A DNA stretch of 46,039 bases from DATCTV01 sp964400685 (lineage in GTDB: Bacteria > Desulfobacterota > Desulfomonilia > UBA1062). The position numbers were made by a program, and so were the translations under genes. The stretch covers positions 1-46,039 of the forward strand of contig CAYNVT010000018.1 of the NCBI GenBank assembly GCA_964400685.1, written 5' to 3'. Position 1 is the first letter of the stretch. The number at the start of each line of letters is the position of its first letter. Shown here piece after piece: positions 26,013 to 33,596 of the stretch. Under the pieces are notes generated by a model. The model had not been told where the DNA came from. It did no database searches and saw only the letters and a list, made by a program, of their open reading frames with translations.

Positions 26013-27398
26013 ATGATTAAGGTTCAGTTAAACGAAGACGAAATCCCAAGACAATGGTACAATCTGGCAGCCGACCTGCCCACGCCCATGCTGCCGCCGC
26101 TCGGTCCGGACGGAAATCCGGTTTCCGCCGAGGCGCTAGCGCCCGTATTCGCAATGCCGCTTATCGAACAGGAAGTCAGCCAGCAACGCTGGATAGACAT
26201 ACCCGAAGAAGTCCTCGAAATACTCTATCGCTGGCGTCCTTCACCACTTTACCGTGCAACATTTCTTGAAAAGGCCCTTAAAACACCTGCAAGGATTTAT
26301 TTCAAAAATGAGGGAGTTTCACCTGCAGGAAGCCACAAGCCCAATACAGCGGTTCCCCAGGCCTGGTACAACAAACAGTCCGGAATCGAAAAGCTCACTA
26401 CAGAAACAGGAGCCGGCCAGTGGGGGAGCGCACTTTCCTTTGCATGTTCGTTGATAGGGCTTAAATGCAAAGTCTACATGGTGCGCATAAGCTTTGACCA
26501 GAAACCCTTCAGAAAGCTCATGATGCAGGTCTGGGGAGGCGATTGCATAGCAAGCCCGAGCACACAGACTCAGGCGGGCCGCGATATACTCGCTAAAGAC
26601 CCTAACACTCCTGGCTCTCTGGGTATAGCCATCAGCGAGGCAATCGAAGAAGCAGTCTCGGATCCGACCGGAAAGACCCGCTATACGCTGGGCAGTGTGC
26701 TGAATCACGTAATGCTCCACCAGACAATAATCGGGCTTGAGGCCAAGAAGCAGCTCGCCAAGATAAACGAGAACAAGGTCGATGTCGTAATAGGATGCGT
26801 TGGCGGCGGCAGCAATTTCGCAGGCCTTTCCTTCCCGTTCGTGCTCGACAAGATAAACGGCGCGGACATCGACATCATCCCGGTCGAACCGAGTTCATGC
26901 CCTACGATGACGAGGGCCCCCTTCGCTTACGACCACGGCGATGTGGCTAAGATGACGCCGCTTCTTCCCATGCATTCCCTTGGCCATGAGTTCGTTTCAC
27001 CCCCGATACATGCGGGTGGGTTGAGATATCACGGCATGTCCCCTCTGGTAAGCCAGGCCGCAGTCGAAGGGCTCATAAGGCCCATCGCAATAGACCAGCT
27101 CCACTGCTACGAATCAGCTGTCATGTGGGCGCGCACTGAAGGTTTTATCCCGGCGCCGGAAACCAGCCACGCCATCGCAGCTGTTATACAGGAAGCCGTC
27201 AAGGCGCGTGAAGAGGGCAAGGAAAAGGTCATCCTCTTCAACTGGAGCGGCCACGGGCTCATGGACCTGGTCGGATACGACAATTACATGAGCGGCAGGC
27301 TTATGGATTATCCGCTGCCCGAAGAAGACATGGCAAAGTCGCTCAAGTCGCTTGTGGGACTTCCCCCAGCCCCAGAAAGGAAAACAGGCAAATGGTAA
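26013..27398 (+). CDS. trpB: Tryptophan synthase beta chain, TrpB2 type
   Basis: A PLP enzyme joining indole and serine to tryptophan. The 461 aa and the long N-terminal region (PTPMLPPLGP...) mark the TrpB2 subgroup, which does not depend on TrpA in the normal way. PLP lysine is in GSHKPNTA (Lys109); TETGAGQWG holds the catalytic glutamate; GCVGGGSN binds the PLP phosphate. AGGAGG lies before the ATG. It follows trpR by 19 nt. No trpA or other trp gene is in the window, so a salvage role for free indole is possible. A 125-bp palindromic repeat starts 2 nt past the stop. Confidence 0.93.
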   Translation: MIKVQLNEDEIPRQWYNLAADLPTPMLPPLGPDGNPVSAEALAPVFAMPLIEQEVSQQRWIDIPEEVLEILYRWRPSPLYRATFLEKALKTPARIYFKNEGVSPAGSHKPNTAVPQAWYNKQSGIEKLTTETGAGQWGSALSFACSLIGLKCKVYMVRISFDQKPFRKLMMQVWGGDCIASPSTQTQAGRDILAKDPNTPGSLGIAISEAIEEAVSDPTGKTRYTLGSVLNHVMLHQTIIGLEAKKQLAKINENKVDVVIGCVGGGSNFAGLSFPFVLDKINGADIDIIPVEPSSCPTMTRAPFAYDHGDVAKMTPLLPMHSLGHEFVSPPIHAGGLRYHGMSPLVSQAAVEGLIRPIAIDQLHCYESAVMWARTEGFIPAPETSHAIAAVIQEAVKAREEGKEKVILFNWSGHGLMDLVGYDNYMSGRLMDYPLPEEDMAKSLKSLVGLPPAPERKTGKW

Positions 27399-27399
27399 T

Positions 27400-27524
27400 T
27401 TACGAGACCTCAGAACTTCGCATTTCTTTGTCGCTTCTTGTCTCGTCATTGCGGCGTACGTCAAAGTACGCCTCATTCCTCAACTGCGTCGCTCCTCGAC
27501 CTGCCTTATTCTGAGGCCTCGTAA
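27400..27524 (+). repeat. Palindromic dispersed repeat, copy A
   Basis: A 125-bp element bounded by 16-nt inverted ends (TTACGAGACCTCAGAA against TTCTGAGGCCTCGTAA, one mismatch). The centre forms a second hairpin GGCGTAC/GTACGCC. Its reverse complement aligns along nearly its whole length with 45581-45701. It begins 2 nt after the trpB2 stop. Confidence 0.75.
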
Positions 27525-27538
27525 CCCTACTTAAAATG

Positions 27539-27562
27539 GGTGCAGGAAGTTTTTCCTGCACC
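27539..27562 (+). terminator. Strong hairpin after the repeat, probable terminator of trpR-trpB
   Basis: A perfect 10-bp stem GGTGCAGGAA/TTCCTGCACC has loop GTTT. The T-rich tail is interrupted (ATCTAATTTCTG), so termination may be partial. The remaining stretch to 27718 has no recognisable gene. Confidence 0.5.
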
Positions 27563-27718
27563 ATCTAATTTCTGTCTTTTCATCACAAAAAAGTTTATAT
27601 TGTTAACCGGGATTGATAATTAACGTATCCAGACAACCGGGAAATACCAGACATCGATGCAGATAAAACATGGCAGTGGGCAGTGGCAACAGCATACAAT
27701 AAAAAGAGAGGTATGAAT

Positions 27719-28888
27719 ATGAAGACAAAAGGCTCATGGAAATTAATGCTGACGGGCTTTATTATCATTTGTCTGGCCTTTGCAGTTCCCATATCCGCAC
27801 AGGATTCTTCCACAAAAAAATTCAAGCCCGAAGAGCTCGACCAGATGCTTGCCCCGATTGCGCTCTATCCCGACAGCCTTCTGACCCAGATATTCATGGC
27901 CTCGACCTATCCTATCGAAGTGGTGCAGGCAGACCGGTGGCTGCAAAACAACAAAAACCTGAAAGGGGACAAGCTGCAGGCAGCACTTGATAAACAGAAC
28001 TGGGACGTGAGCGTTAAATCGCTCGTCTCGTTCCCCGACGTGCTGGATATGATGAACGACAAGCTCGACTGGACACAGAATCTGGGAGATGCGTTCCTTG
28101 CACAGCAGAAAGACGTCATGGATACGGTCCAGAAGCTGCGAAAGAAGGCCGAGCAGGCCGGCAACCTTAAAAGCAACCAGCAGCAGCAGATTACTAACGA
28201 CGGGACTACTGTCATCATTCAATCAGCCAATCCACAGGTCATATACGTTCCTGTATACGACCCGACCGTAATCTACGGGACATGGTGGTATCCTGCATAC
28301 CCGCCGTATCCGGTATATGTATATCCTCCGGGTGCAGCCTTTGTTACATTCACTGTGGGGGTAGCGGTCGGTGCAGCCTGGTACGGGTGGGGCCACGGCT
28401 GCAACTGGCACGGAGGAACGATTATCGTAACCCCGCCGCCGCCACCACCTCCTCCTCCACATCATGGTCCGGGACCTACGCCGCCACCTCCACCACCACC
28501 TCCCAAAGCTCAGGGAAATAAACCCTCCAATGGTAATCCTCCCCCGGCTTCCGGAAAGAACATCAATGACGGCGGCAATGCTTCAGGTCAGTGGCAGCAT
28601 GACCCTGATCACCGTCAGGGTGTTGCCTATGGCGACTCAACAACCCGCAACAAATATTCCCCTTCGGACTCTGCAGGCGTCAACAGCCGCATGGACTACC
28701 GGGGTTACGGCAATTCAGGTGACGGCGCAGGCAACAGCATATTCTCAGGCATGGACAGGGGGAATGAGGCGCAGAGGGACAGTGACAGGGGCAATCAGAG
28801 TCTCAATTCTTCAAGGTTCGGCGGTGGAGATTTCTCCCGGTCTTCCAGCGGACATTTTGGCGGCACGGGAGGAAGAGGCCGTTTATAG
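27719..28888 (+). CDS. DUF3300 domain protein, exported, with poly-proline and Gly/Ser-rich tail
   Basis: An exported protein of 389 aa and unknown function. ATG 27719 has GAGAGG 7 nt upstream and begins a signal peptide ending near PISAQ. The DUF3300 domain (about 30-190) opens with LDQMLAPIALYPDSLL and ends at VIYVPVYDP. It is followed by a Tyr/Pro-rich hydrophobic stretch, two runs of eight or nine prolines around 240-270, and a low-complexity Gly/Ser/Asn tail. The tail suggests a surface or periplasmic location. The DUF2950 gene follows 62 nt downstream; these two families are often neighbours. Confidence 0.85.
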   Translation: MKTKGSWKLMLTGFIIICLAFAVPISAQDSSTKKFKPEELDQMLAPIALYPDSLLTQIFMASTYPIEVVQADRWLQNNKNLKGDKLQAALDKQNWDVSVKSLVSFPDVLDMMNDKLDWTQNLGDAFLAQQKDVMDTVQKLRKKAEQAGNLKSNQQQQITNDGTTVIIQSANPQVIYVPVYDPTVIYGTWWYPAYPPYPVYVYPPGAAFVTFTVGVAVGAAWYGWGHGCNWHGGTIIVTPPPPPPPPPHHGPGPTPPPPPPPPKAQGNKPSNGNPPPASGKNINDGGNASGQWQHDPDHRQGVAYGDSTTRNKYSPSDSAGVNSRMDYRGYGNSGDGAGNSIFSGMDRGNEAQRDSDRGNQSLNSSRFGGGDFSRSSSGHFGGTGGRGRL

Positions 28889-28950
28889 TACAGAAAACAA
28901 GTAGGTATACACATGTTAAGACCGTTAAATTATCATGGGAGGAGATAACC

Positions 28951-29895
28951 ATGCGCTTTTTGAAAATAATATTTCAGTCAGAACGTTTTCTTGCAGGCTG
29001 TGCGATTATTTTTCTTGCCGCAACGATTTTCGGCGGAACCGCACTGGCTGCCCAGACAAAACAAATGACTTTTTCCACACCTGCCGCCGCAGTGGATGCC
29101 CTGGTAAAGGCTCTCGGTAATGGCAGTTTAAAAGAGATTTCTTCCATCCTGGGGCAGGATAGTGAAAAGCTTATCTCGTCGGGAGATGCCATAGAGGACA
29201 TCAGGGACAGGGAGAAATTCATCCTTCTGTATAACGAAAAGAACCTCCTGAGAATGCCGTCCAAATCAAAGTTCATTCTCTATATCGGTAAGAATGACTG
29301 GCCGTTCCCGATCCCGATAGTGAAAACCGGCGAGTCCTGGCATTTCGATGCGAAAGAGGGCTTGGGAGAACTTCTCAGCCGCCGGATAGGAAAGAACGAG
29401 CTTGGAGCCATTCAGACCTGCCTTGCGATTGCAGATGCAGAACGCGAGTATGCATCTGTTGACCGTGACGGCAACGGACGGCTGGAATATGCCCAGAAGC
29501 TTCTGAGTACAAAGGGAAAGACGGACGGCCTGTACTGGGAGGTAAAACCGGGAGAGAAGTCTAGCCCTCTGGGGCCTCTCGCGGCAAAGGCGCAGGGAGA
29601 GGGTTATACTAAGACAGATAAACCTTCACCTTATAACGGCTACTATTACCGGATCCTGACTTCCCAGGGCGCAAGCGCCCGTGGCGGGGCGTACAGTTAT
29701 ATCGTCAACGGCCATATGATAGGCGGGTTCGCACTCGTTGCATACCCTGCATCATACAGGAATTCAGGCGTGATGACGTTTATTGTAAACTTCGAAGGCA
29801 TTGTTTATCAGAAGGACCTGGGGCCGAAAACAGTCGATATCGCCAAAGCCATGAAGACTTACAACCCGGACAGGACCTGGAAGAAGGTTGAATAA
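28951..29895 (+). CDS. DUF2950 family exported protein
   Basis: A 314-aa protein with a signal peptide (hydrophobic residues 13-33, then ALAAQ). The DUF2950 body starts with FSTPAAAVDALVKAL and ends with GIVYQKDLGPKT and the family-like closing DRTWKKVE. GGAGGAG lies before the ATG. It is the second gene of the DUF3300-DUF2950 pair. Its function is not established; the pair is probably periplasmic or envelope-associated. Confidence 0.88.
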   Translation: MRFLKIIFQSERFLAGCAIIFLAATIFGGTALAAQTKQMTFSTPAAAVDALVKALGNGSLKEISSILGQDSEKLISSGDAIEDIRDREKFILLYNEKNLLRMPSKSKFILYIGKNDWPFPIPIVKTGESWHFDAKEGLGELLSRRIGKNELGAIQTCLAIADAEREYASVDRDGNGRLEYAQKLLSTKGKTDGLYWEVKPGEKSSPLGPLAAKAQGEGYTKTDKPSPYNGYYYRILTSQGASARGGAYSYIVNGHMIGGFALVAYPASYRNSGVMTFIVNFEGIVYQKDLGPKTVDIAKAMKTYNPDRTWKKVE

Positions 29896-29909
29896 GCAGA
29901 GCAGAAGTT

Positions 29910-29939
29910 AAGGGGAAGGCTGTTTAAAGGCTTCCCCTT
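29910..29939. terminator. Bidirectional hairpin between DUF2950 and patatin genes
   Basis: AAGGGGAAG/CTTCCCCTT (9 bp) encloses 12 nt between convergent genes. The T-tract is weak on the plus side (TTGAATAAT) and TTAACTTC follows on the minus side. Confidence 0.5.
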
Positions 29940-29983
29940 GAATAATATAAGGCCAAATGTAACACGTTACCTGTTCCTGGATA

Positions 29984-31064
29984 TCAGGGCTTCTTCTCTG
30001 CATTCTTCCCCAACAAATCCAGCAATTCCGGGAGCGCAACAAGAGCACAGCGGCGTCCTTCTTCAATCGCCTCTTTCGTCCTTGTGAACTCGAGCGAGCC
30101 GATTGAGGCCACATCGGGATTTATCAGTATGTCAGGTTTTTCATATTGAAGCATGAGCTTGTTTTTCTGATACTGCTGTATATTGGTTGATGAATTGAGA
30201 ACATCGAATATGTTCATGAATTTCCCGCCGGATGAAAAGCTGTTTTCTATCATCGAGGTGATATTCGAATTAAACTGATCCCTTATTCTTTCAATCAGGT
30301 CAATCTTCCCGTTTGCATCCGGATCGATCATTTTACGAAGGCCCCCGGTTATCGGCCTTACATTTTCTACAAGCCACTGACCTGTCGGCACCTTTAAAAG
30401 CCATTCAAAAAGCACATCCTCATAGCCGGTATCCTTCTGTTCCTCTTCGGCCCTGATAACGGCTTTCTTCTGCTGGCTTGTATTGTANNNNNNNNNNCCT
30501 GCCGGAAAGGCTTGCATGCAGGTTTACCGCTATGGTGATATCAGGATTATATGACCTCAGCACATCAAGCGGCAGCGGGTCGGAAACACCGCCGTCGGTT
30601 AAGAGCCTGTCCTCGTGGGCAACGGGTTTGAAGATGGCCGGCATCGAGGCGCTCGCCATGACCGCATCGGCAAGCGAGCCTTTGCTTAACACAACAGTAT
30701 CTCCGGATAAAAGGTCTGTGGTCACCGCGGCATATCTGATTGGCAGGTCCTCGATCAAAGTGTCTCCGAGTATACGGGCGAGGAAAGTCCGTGCCCTTTT
30801 CCCGCCAAGCAGGCTGGATACAGGGAAAACCGGGTCGACATAATAGCTGAGCGCATCCTGCCATTTCATATCTGTTAGGATATCCATGAAAACGCTTCTT
30901 GTTTTCGTGGCATAAATGGCGCCTGCAAAAGCGCCCGCACTCGAACCGGCAATTATATCGACATCAATGCCGTTTTCATGAAGGACATCAAGCACCCCGA
31001 GATGGGCGCCGCCTTTTGCGCCACCGCTGTCAAGCGCTATGCCGATTATCGGTTTTTTATCCAT
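29984..31064 (-). CDS. Patatin-like phospholipase, with an N gap
   Basis: A cytoplasmic or membrane-associated acyl hydrolase of the patatin/RssA group, about 357 aa. It begins with IALDSGGAKGGAHLG (oxyanion Gly-rich loop), has the nucleophile in GSSAG (Ser42) and the catalytic Asp in TDGGVSDP (about 155), forming the Ser-Asp dyad. The remainder after the gap is a charged helical region that ends in KNAEKKP. Ten Ns at 30488-30497 separate ...HASLSGR from YNTSQQKK; the strands and family layout show one gene. It is divergent from the membrane protein gene at 31170. Confidence 0.87.
30488..30497. other. Assembly gap (10 N)
   Basis: The gap is inside the patatin gene. Unlike the other gaps, neither side gives a strong hint of how many residues are missing. 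Confidence 0.95.
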
Positions 31065-31112
31065 AAAAAAATTTTAAGCCAATTGCTGAACTAAATCAAT
31101 GAGGATAGCGCC

Positions 31113-31140
31113 TTGCGTAATTTGATCGCTCGGTTAATAT
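31113..31140 (+). promoter_or_regulatory. Possible promoter of the membrane protein gene
   Basis: TTGCGT (31113-31118), 16 nt, then TAATAT (31135-31140), 29 nt before the chosen ATG. Both boxes are partial matches. Confidence 0.35.
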
Positions 31141-31169
31141 TATCATCAGAACTGAATGAGAGGCTTAAT

Positions 31170-31700
31170 ATGAGAACGCCTTCTTCGACAATACCTGAAG
31201 GTCTTGAACTGATAAATGATGCCGACGGCATCACGATACGCAAGGTATGGCGGACATGGCTTATCGCTCCGCTCGCAATATTCGTCATCTTCTGGGATGG
31301 CTTTCTTTTTTTCTGGTATACCCAGGCGTTTGCTCAACCGGATACGCAATTCATGATGCTGTTATTTCCGATGGCCCATGTTGCAGTGGGCATTGGCATG
31401 ACATATTATGTCGTGGCGTCTCTTTTCAACAAAACAGATGTGGTCATTTCCCTTACCGGCATAAAGGTCAGCATATATCCTTTTCCCTGGTTCGGCAGCA
31501 AAGAGGTGAAAAGGGAGGAAATCACGGATATTATTGTCAGGGAGCGTACCGGCAACAGGAACCGCAGGACTTATGCCGTCATGTTTGTTGACTTTTCAAG
31601 AAAAGAGAGAAAACTCCTCGCCTCCATTCCGGAATCGGATCAGGCTGAATTCATAGCACAGACCATCAGGGACGCCACCGGAATCAAGAAACAGGCCTGA
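31170..31700 (+). CDS. Hypothetical membrane protein with PH-like cytoplasmic region
   Basis: I do not recognise a named family. 176 aa; ATG 31170 has GAGAGG 6 nt upstream. Two adjacent membrane segments (about 30-55 and 65-90) form a hairpin. A soluble C-terminal part rich in beta strands (VVISLTGIKVSIYPFPWFGSK, EEITDIIVRER) resembles the bacterial PH/YcxB-like layout. Polar neighbours on the same strand are a methyltransferase (62 nt on) and a CDF transporter, which give no clear function. Confidence 0.6.
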   Translation: MRTPSSTIPEGLELINDADGITIRKVWRTWLIAPLAIFVIFWDGFLFFWYTQAFAQPDTQFMMLLFPMAHVAVGIGMTYYVVASLFNKTDVVISLTGIKVSIYPFPWFGSKEVKREEITDIIVRERTGNRNRRTYAVMFVDFSRKERKLLASIPESDQAEFIAQTIRDATGIKKQA

Positions 31701-31762
31701 GATTATCTCAGTTTGACGCAAGATTCTTGCAGATATAATGCATCGGGTTTAATAATGGTAAT

Positions 31763-32554
31763 ATGATGAAAAAATGCATTCGCCTTTTAGAACTGCATGA
31801 CCTTGAATGCCTTCCCGAATCATTGAGGAATATGTTTACCGAATTCATATCCTATTTCGAATCCCTGAAACAGATATATGCCCCGGTAGCAGACCTCCTT
31901 GAACCGATTGCCGCCATGAATAAGAGCTTTAAAATAATTGACCTCTGCTCGGGTGCAGGGTCCCCTGCTGTTACGGTAATGAACGCATCGAAGCCTGACA
32001 TTGCATCCAGGATAGAGATAATGCTCACTGACAAATATCCCAATATGGCTGCAATGAAGAGCATATCGGATAATTCGGACGGCAGGATAAAATATACCTC
32101 CGAATCCATTGATGCGTTGAATCTGCCTGAAAATCTCATAGGATTCAGGACATTTTTCAGCGCATTCCACCATTTCGATGAAGCCTCGGCAGCCTCAATC
32201 CTGGCCGATGCCGTAAATAAAAGGCAGGGCATAGGGATATTCGAATATACAGACAGGTACATGATAAAATTCCTGATCCCTTTCGGTTTAGCCCTGCAGC
32301 TTTGGCTGCTGCTCAAATTCTCGCTCCTCAAACCCTTCAGGTGGCAGCGGCTCTTCTGGACATTCCTTGTCCCTGTGCTTCCTGTCATGGTTTTCTGGGA
32401 CTGTTTTGTAAGCTGTTTGAGGTCGTATTCGGTTAAGGAGCTTGAAGAACTTATCCTGCCGTTCAATGACTGCGGTTATTCATGGAAGGCAGGCCGCATA
32501 GAATCCTCGATGCCGTTTTATGTCACCTACCTGACTGGATACCCTGAAGATTGA
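31763..32554 (+). CDS. SAM-dependent methyltransferase-like protein
   Basis: 263 aa. The class I methyltransferase motif I is IIDLCSGAGSPAV (about 58-70), followed by the acidic post-I residue in MLTDKYPN and a motif IV-like FFSAFHHFDE. The C-terminal third carries two hydrophobic stretches (about 170-185 and 195-215), which suggests membrane association or a lipid-like substrate. The start could be either of two adjacent ATGs; no clear Shine-Dalgarno is seen. Confidence 0.7.
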   Translation: MMKKCIRLLELHDLECLPESLRNMFTEFISYFESLKQIYAPVADLLEPIAAMNKSFKIIDLCSGAGSPAVTVMNASKPDIASRIEIMLTDKYPNMAAMKSISDNSDGRIKYTSESIDALNLPENLIGFRTFFSAFHHFDEASAASILADAVNKRQGIGIFEYTDRYMIKFLIPFGLALQLWLLLKFSLLKPFRWQRLFWTFLVPVLPVMVFWDCFVSCLRSYSVKELEELILPFNDCGYSWKAGRIESSMPFYVTYLTGYPED

Positions 32555-32602
32555 ACCGGCGGGCTTCTGACCTGTGAAAGATATACCCCTGGTAACATTC
32601 AA

Positions 32603-32633
32603 TTGACAAAAACAGGCCGGCCAGCCATATACT
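32603..32633 (+). promoter_or_regulatory. Promoter of the atypical CDF gene
   Basis: A perfect TTGACA at 32603-32608 is followed by CATATACT (32626-32633); the -10 box is CATATA (17-nt spacer) or TATACT (19-nt spacer). The ATG at 32649 would then leave a leader of about 10 nt with no clear Shine-Dalgarno. Confidence 0.45.
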
Positions 32634-32648
32634 TTCAAAGCGCCTGCC

Positions 32649-33587
32649 ATGTCTGAAAATAATAACGAAATGAACTTTGAAGATGAATCATCCCGGCAGT
32701 TGAACGACCTCCGCCTTGTCGTATACTGGGGCTTCGGGACTCTTATCCCGCTTACGATTCTATTTATGGTAATAGGTTTCATTTCGGATTCGCTTACAAT
32801 CTTCACAGTTGCACTGGACTACGGGCTGTCGCTCATTGTAAACACTTTCGCCTTTGTCGCTGTCCGCATCATGCTTAAAAAGAACGTCTTCACTTTCCCT
32901 TACGGTGTAGGAAAACTTGAGAACTTTACCAGCCTTTTATACGGCACCCTCCTGATGCCGTCAGGATGCTTTCTTATATACTCGGCCATAAACCGCTTTA
33001 TTAATCCCCCGGAAAACATTCTTTTCGGGCTGAGCCAGATCCCCATGGTAATCTCTCTTATACGCTCCCTTTTACTATTAGCGCTTACTTCATGGATAAT
33101 CCGCAGGAGCTCTCAGCAGACATCGCTCATGGCTTCATTCAAGATCAATTACGAGATATCCGCCGTCATGGACGTGAGCGTGATGGCGGTGCTCGGACTG
33201 GCGCTTCTTCTCATATGGATGGACATGCGCCCGCTGGCACTTATGATCGACCCTGTCGTGACTATACTGCTCGCTGCTTATATGCTGGTGAACGGCGGCC
33301 GGCTTATCGTGAAGAATTTCAAATCGCTCATTGACCTTCCTCTGCCGGAAGAGGACCAGATGAAAATCATGGAGGTTCTTGCGCGCGAGTTTGACGCTTT
33401 TGAAAATATCGGGTGCGTTTACACACGCCTTAGCGGCAATACCCGCTTCATCGAGATGGAGCTGATTTTCAATTCCGATATGACCCTGTCCGAAATAGCC
33501 GTGGTCGAGCAGCGCATAAGGGAAAGACTATCGGGGCATTTCCCTGACCTGTCATTCCGTTTAATGCCCGTCACCACGGATATTTAA
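32649..33587 (+). CDS. CDF-family transporter with altered metal-site residues
   Basis: A 312-aa protein with six predicted membrane helices and a C-terminal cytoplasmic domain, the cation diffusion facilitator layout; TFPYGVGKLENF is a typical TM2-TM3 loop. In ordinary members two acids or a His/Asp pair lie four residues apart in both TM2 and TM5. Here TM2 reads ALDYGLSLIVN, with only the first Asp kept and Ser at +4. TM5 reads SAVMDVSVM, with only the Asp kept. It also lacks a His-rich loop. It may carry another ion or be a non-canonical member. It is convergent with the deacetylase gene 9 nt away. Confidence 0.72.
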   Translation: MSENNNEMNFEDESSRQLNDLRLVVYWGFGTLIPLTILFMVIGFISDSLTIFTVALDYGLSLIVNTFAFVAVRIMLKKNVFTFPYGVGKLENFTSLLYGTLLMPSGCFLIYSAINRFINPPENILFGLSQIPMVISLIRSLLLLALTSWIIRRSSQQTSLMASFKINYEISAVMDVSVMAVLGLALLLIWMDMRPLALMIDPVVTILLAAYMLVNGGRLIVKNFKSLIDLPLPEEDQMKIMEVLAREFDAFENIGCVYTRLSGNTRFIEMELIFNSDMTLSEIAVVEQRIRERLSGHFPDLSFRLMPVTTDI

Positions 33588-33596
33588 GCCGGCTGC

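Noticed and set aside
31852..32466. 204-codon minus-strand frame inside the methyltransferase gene
   Set aside because: Antisense shadow; the plus strand carries the SAM-binding motif.
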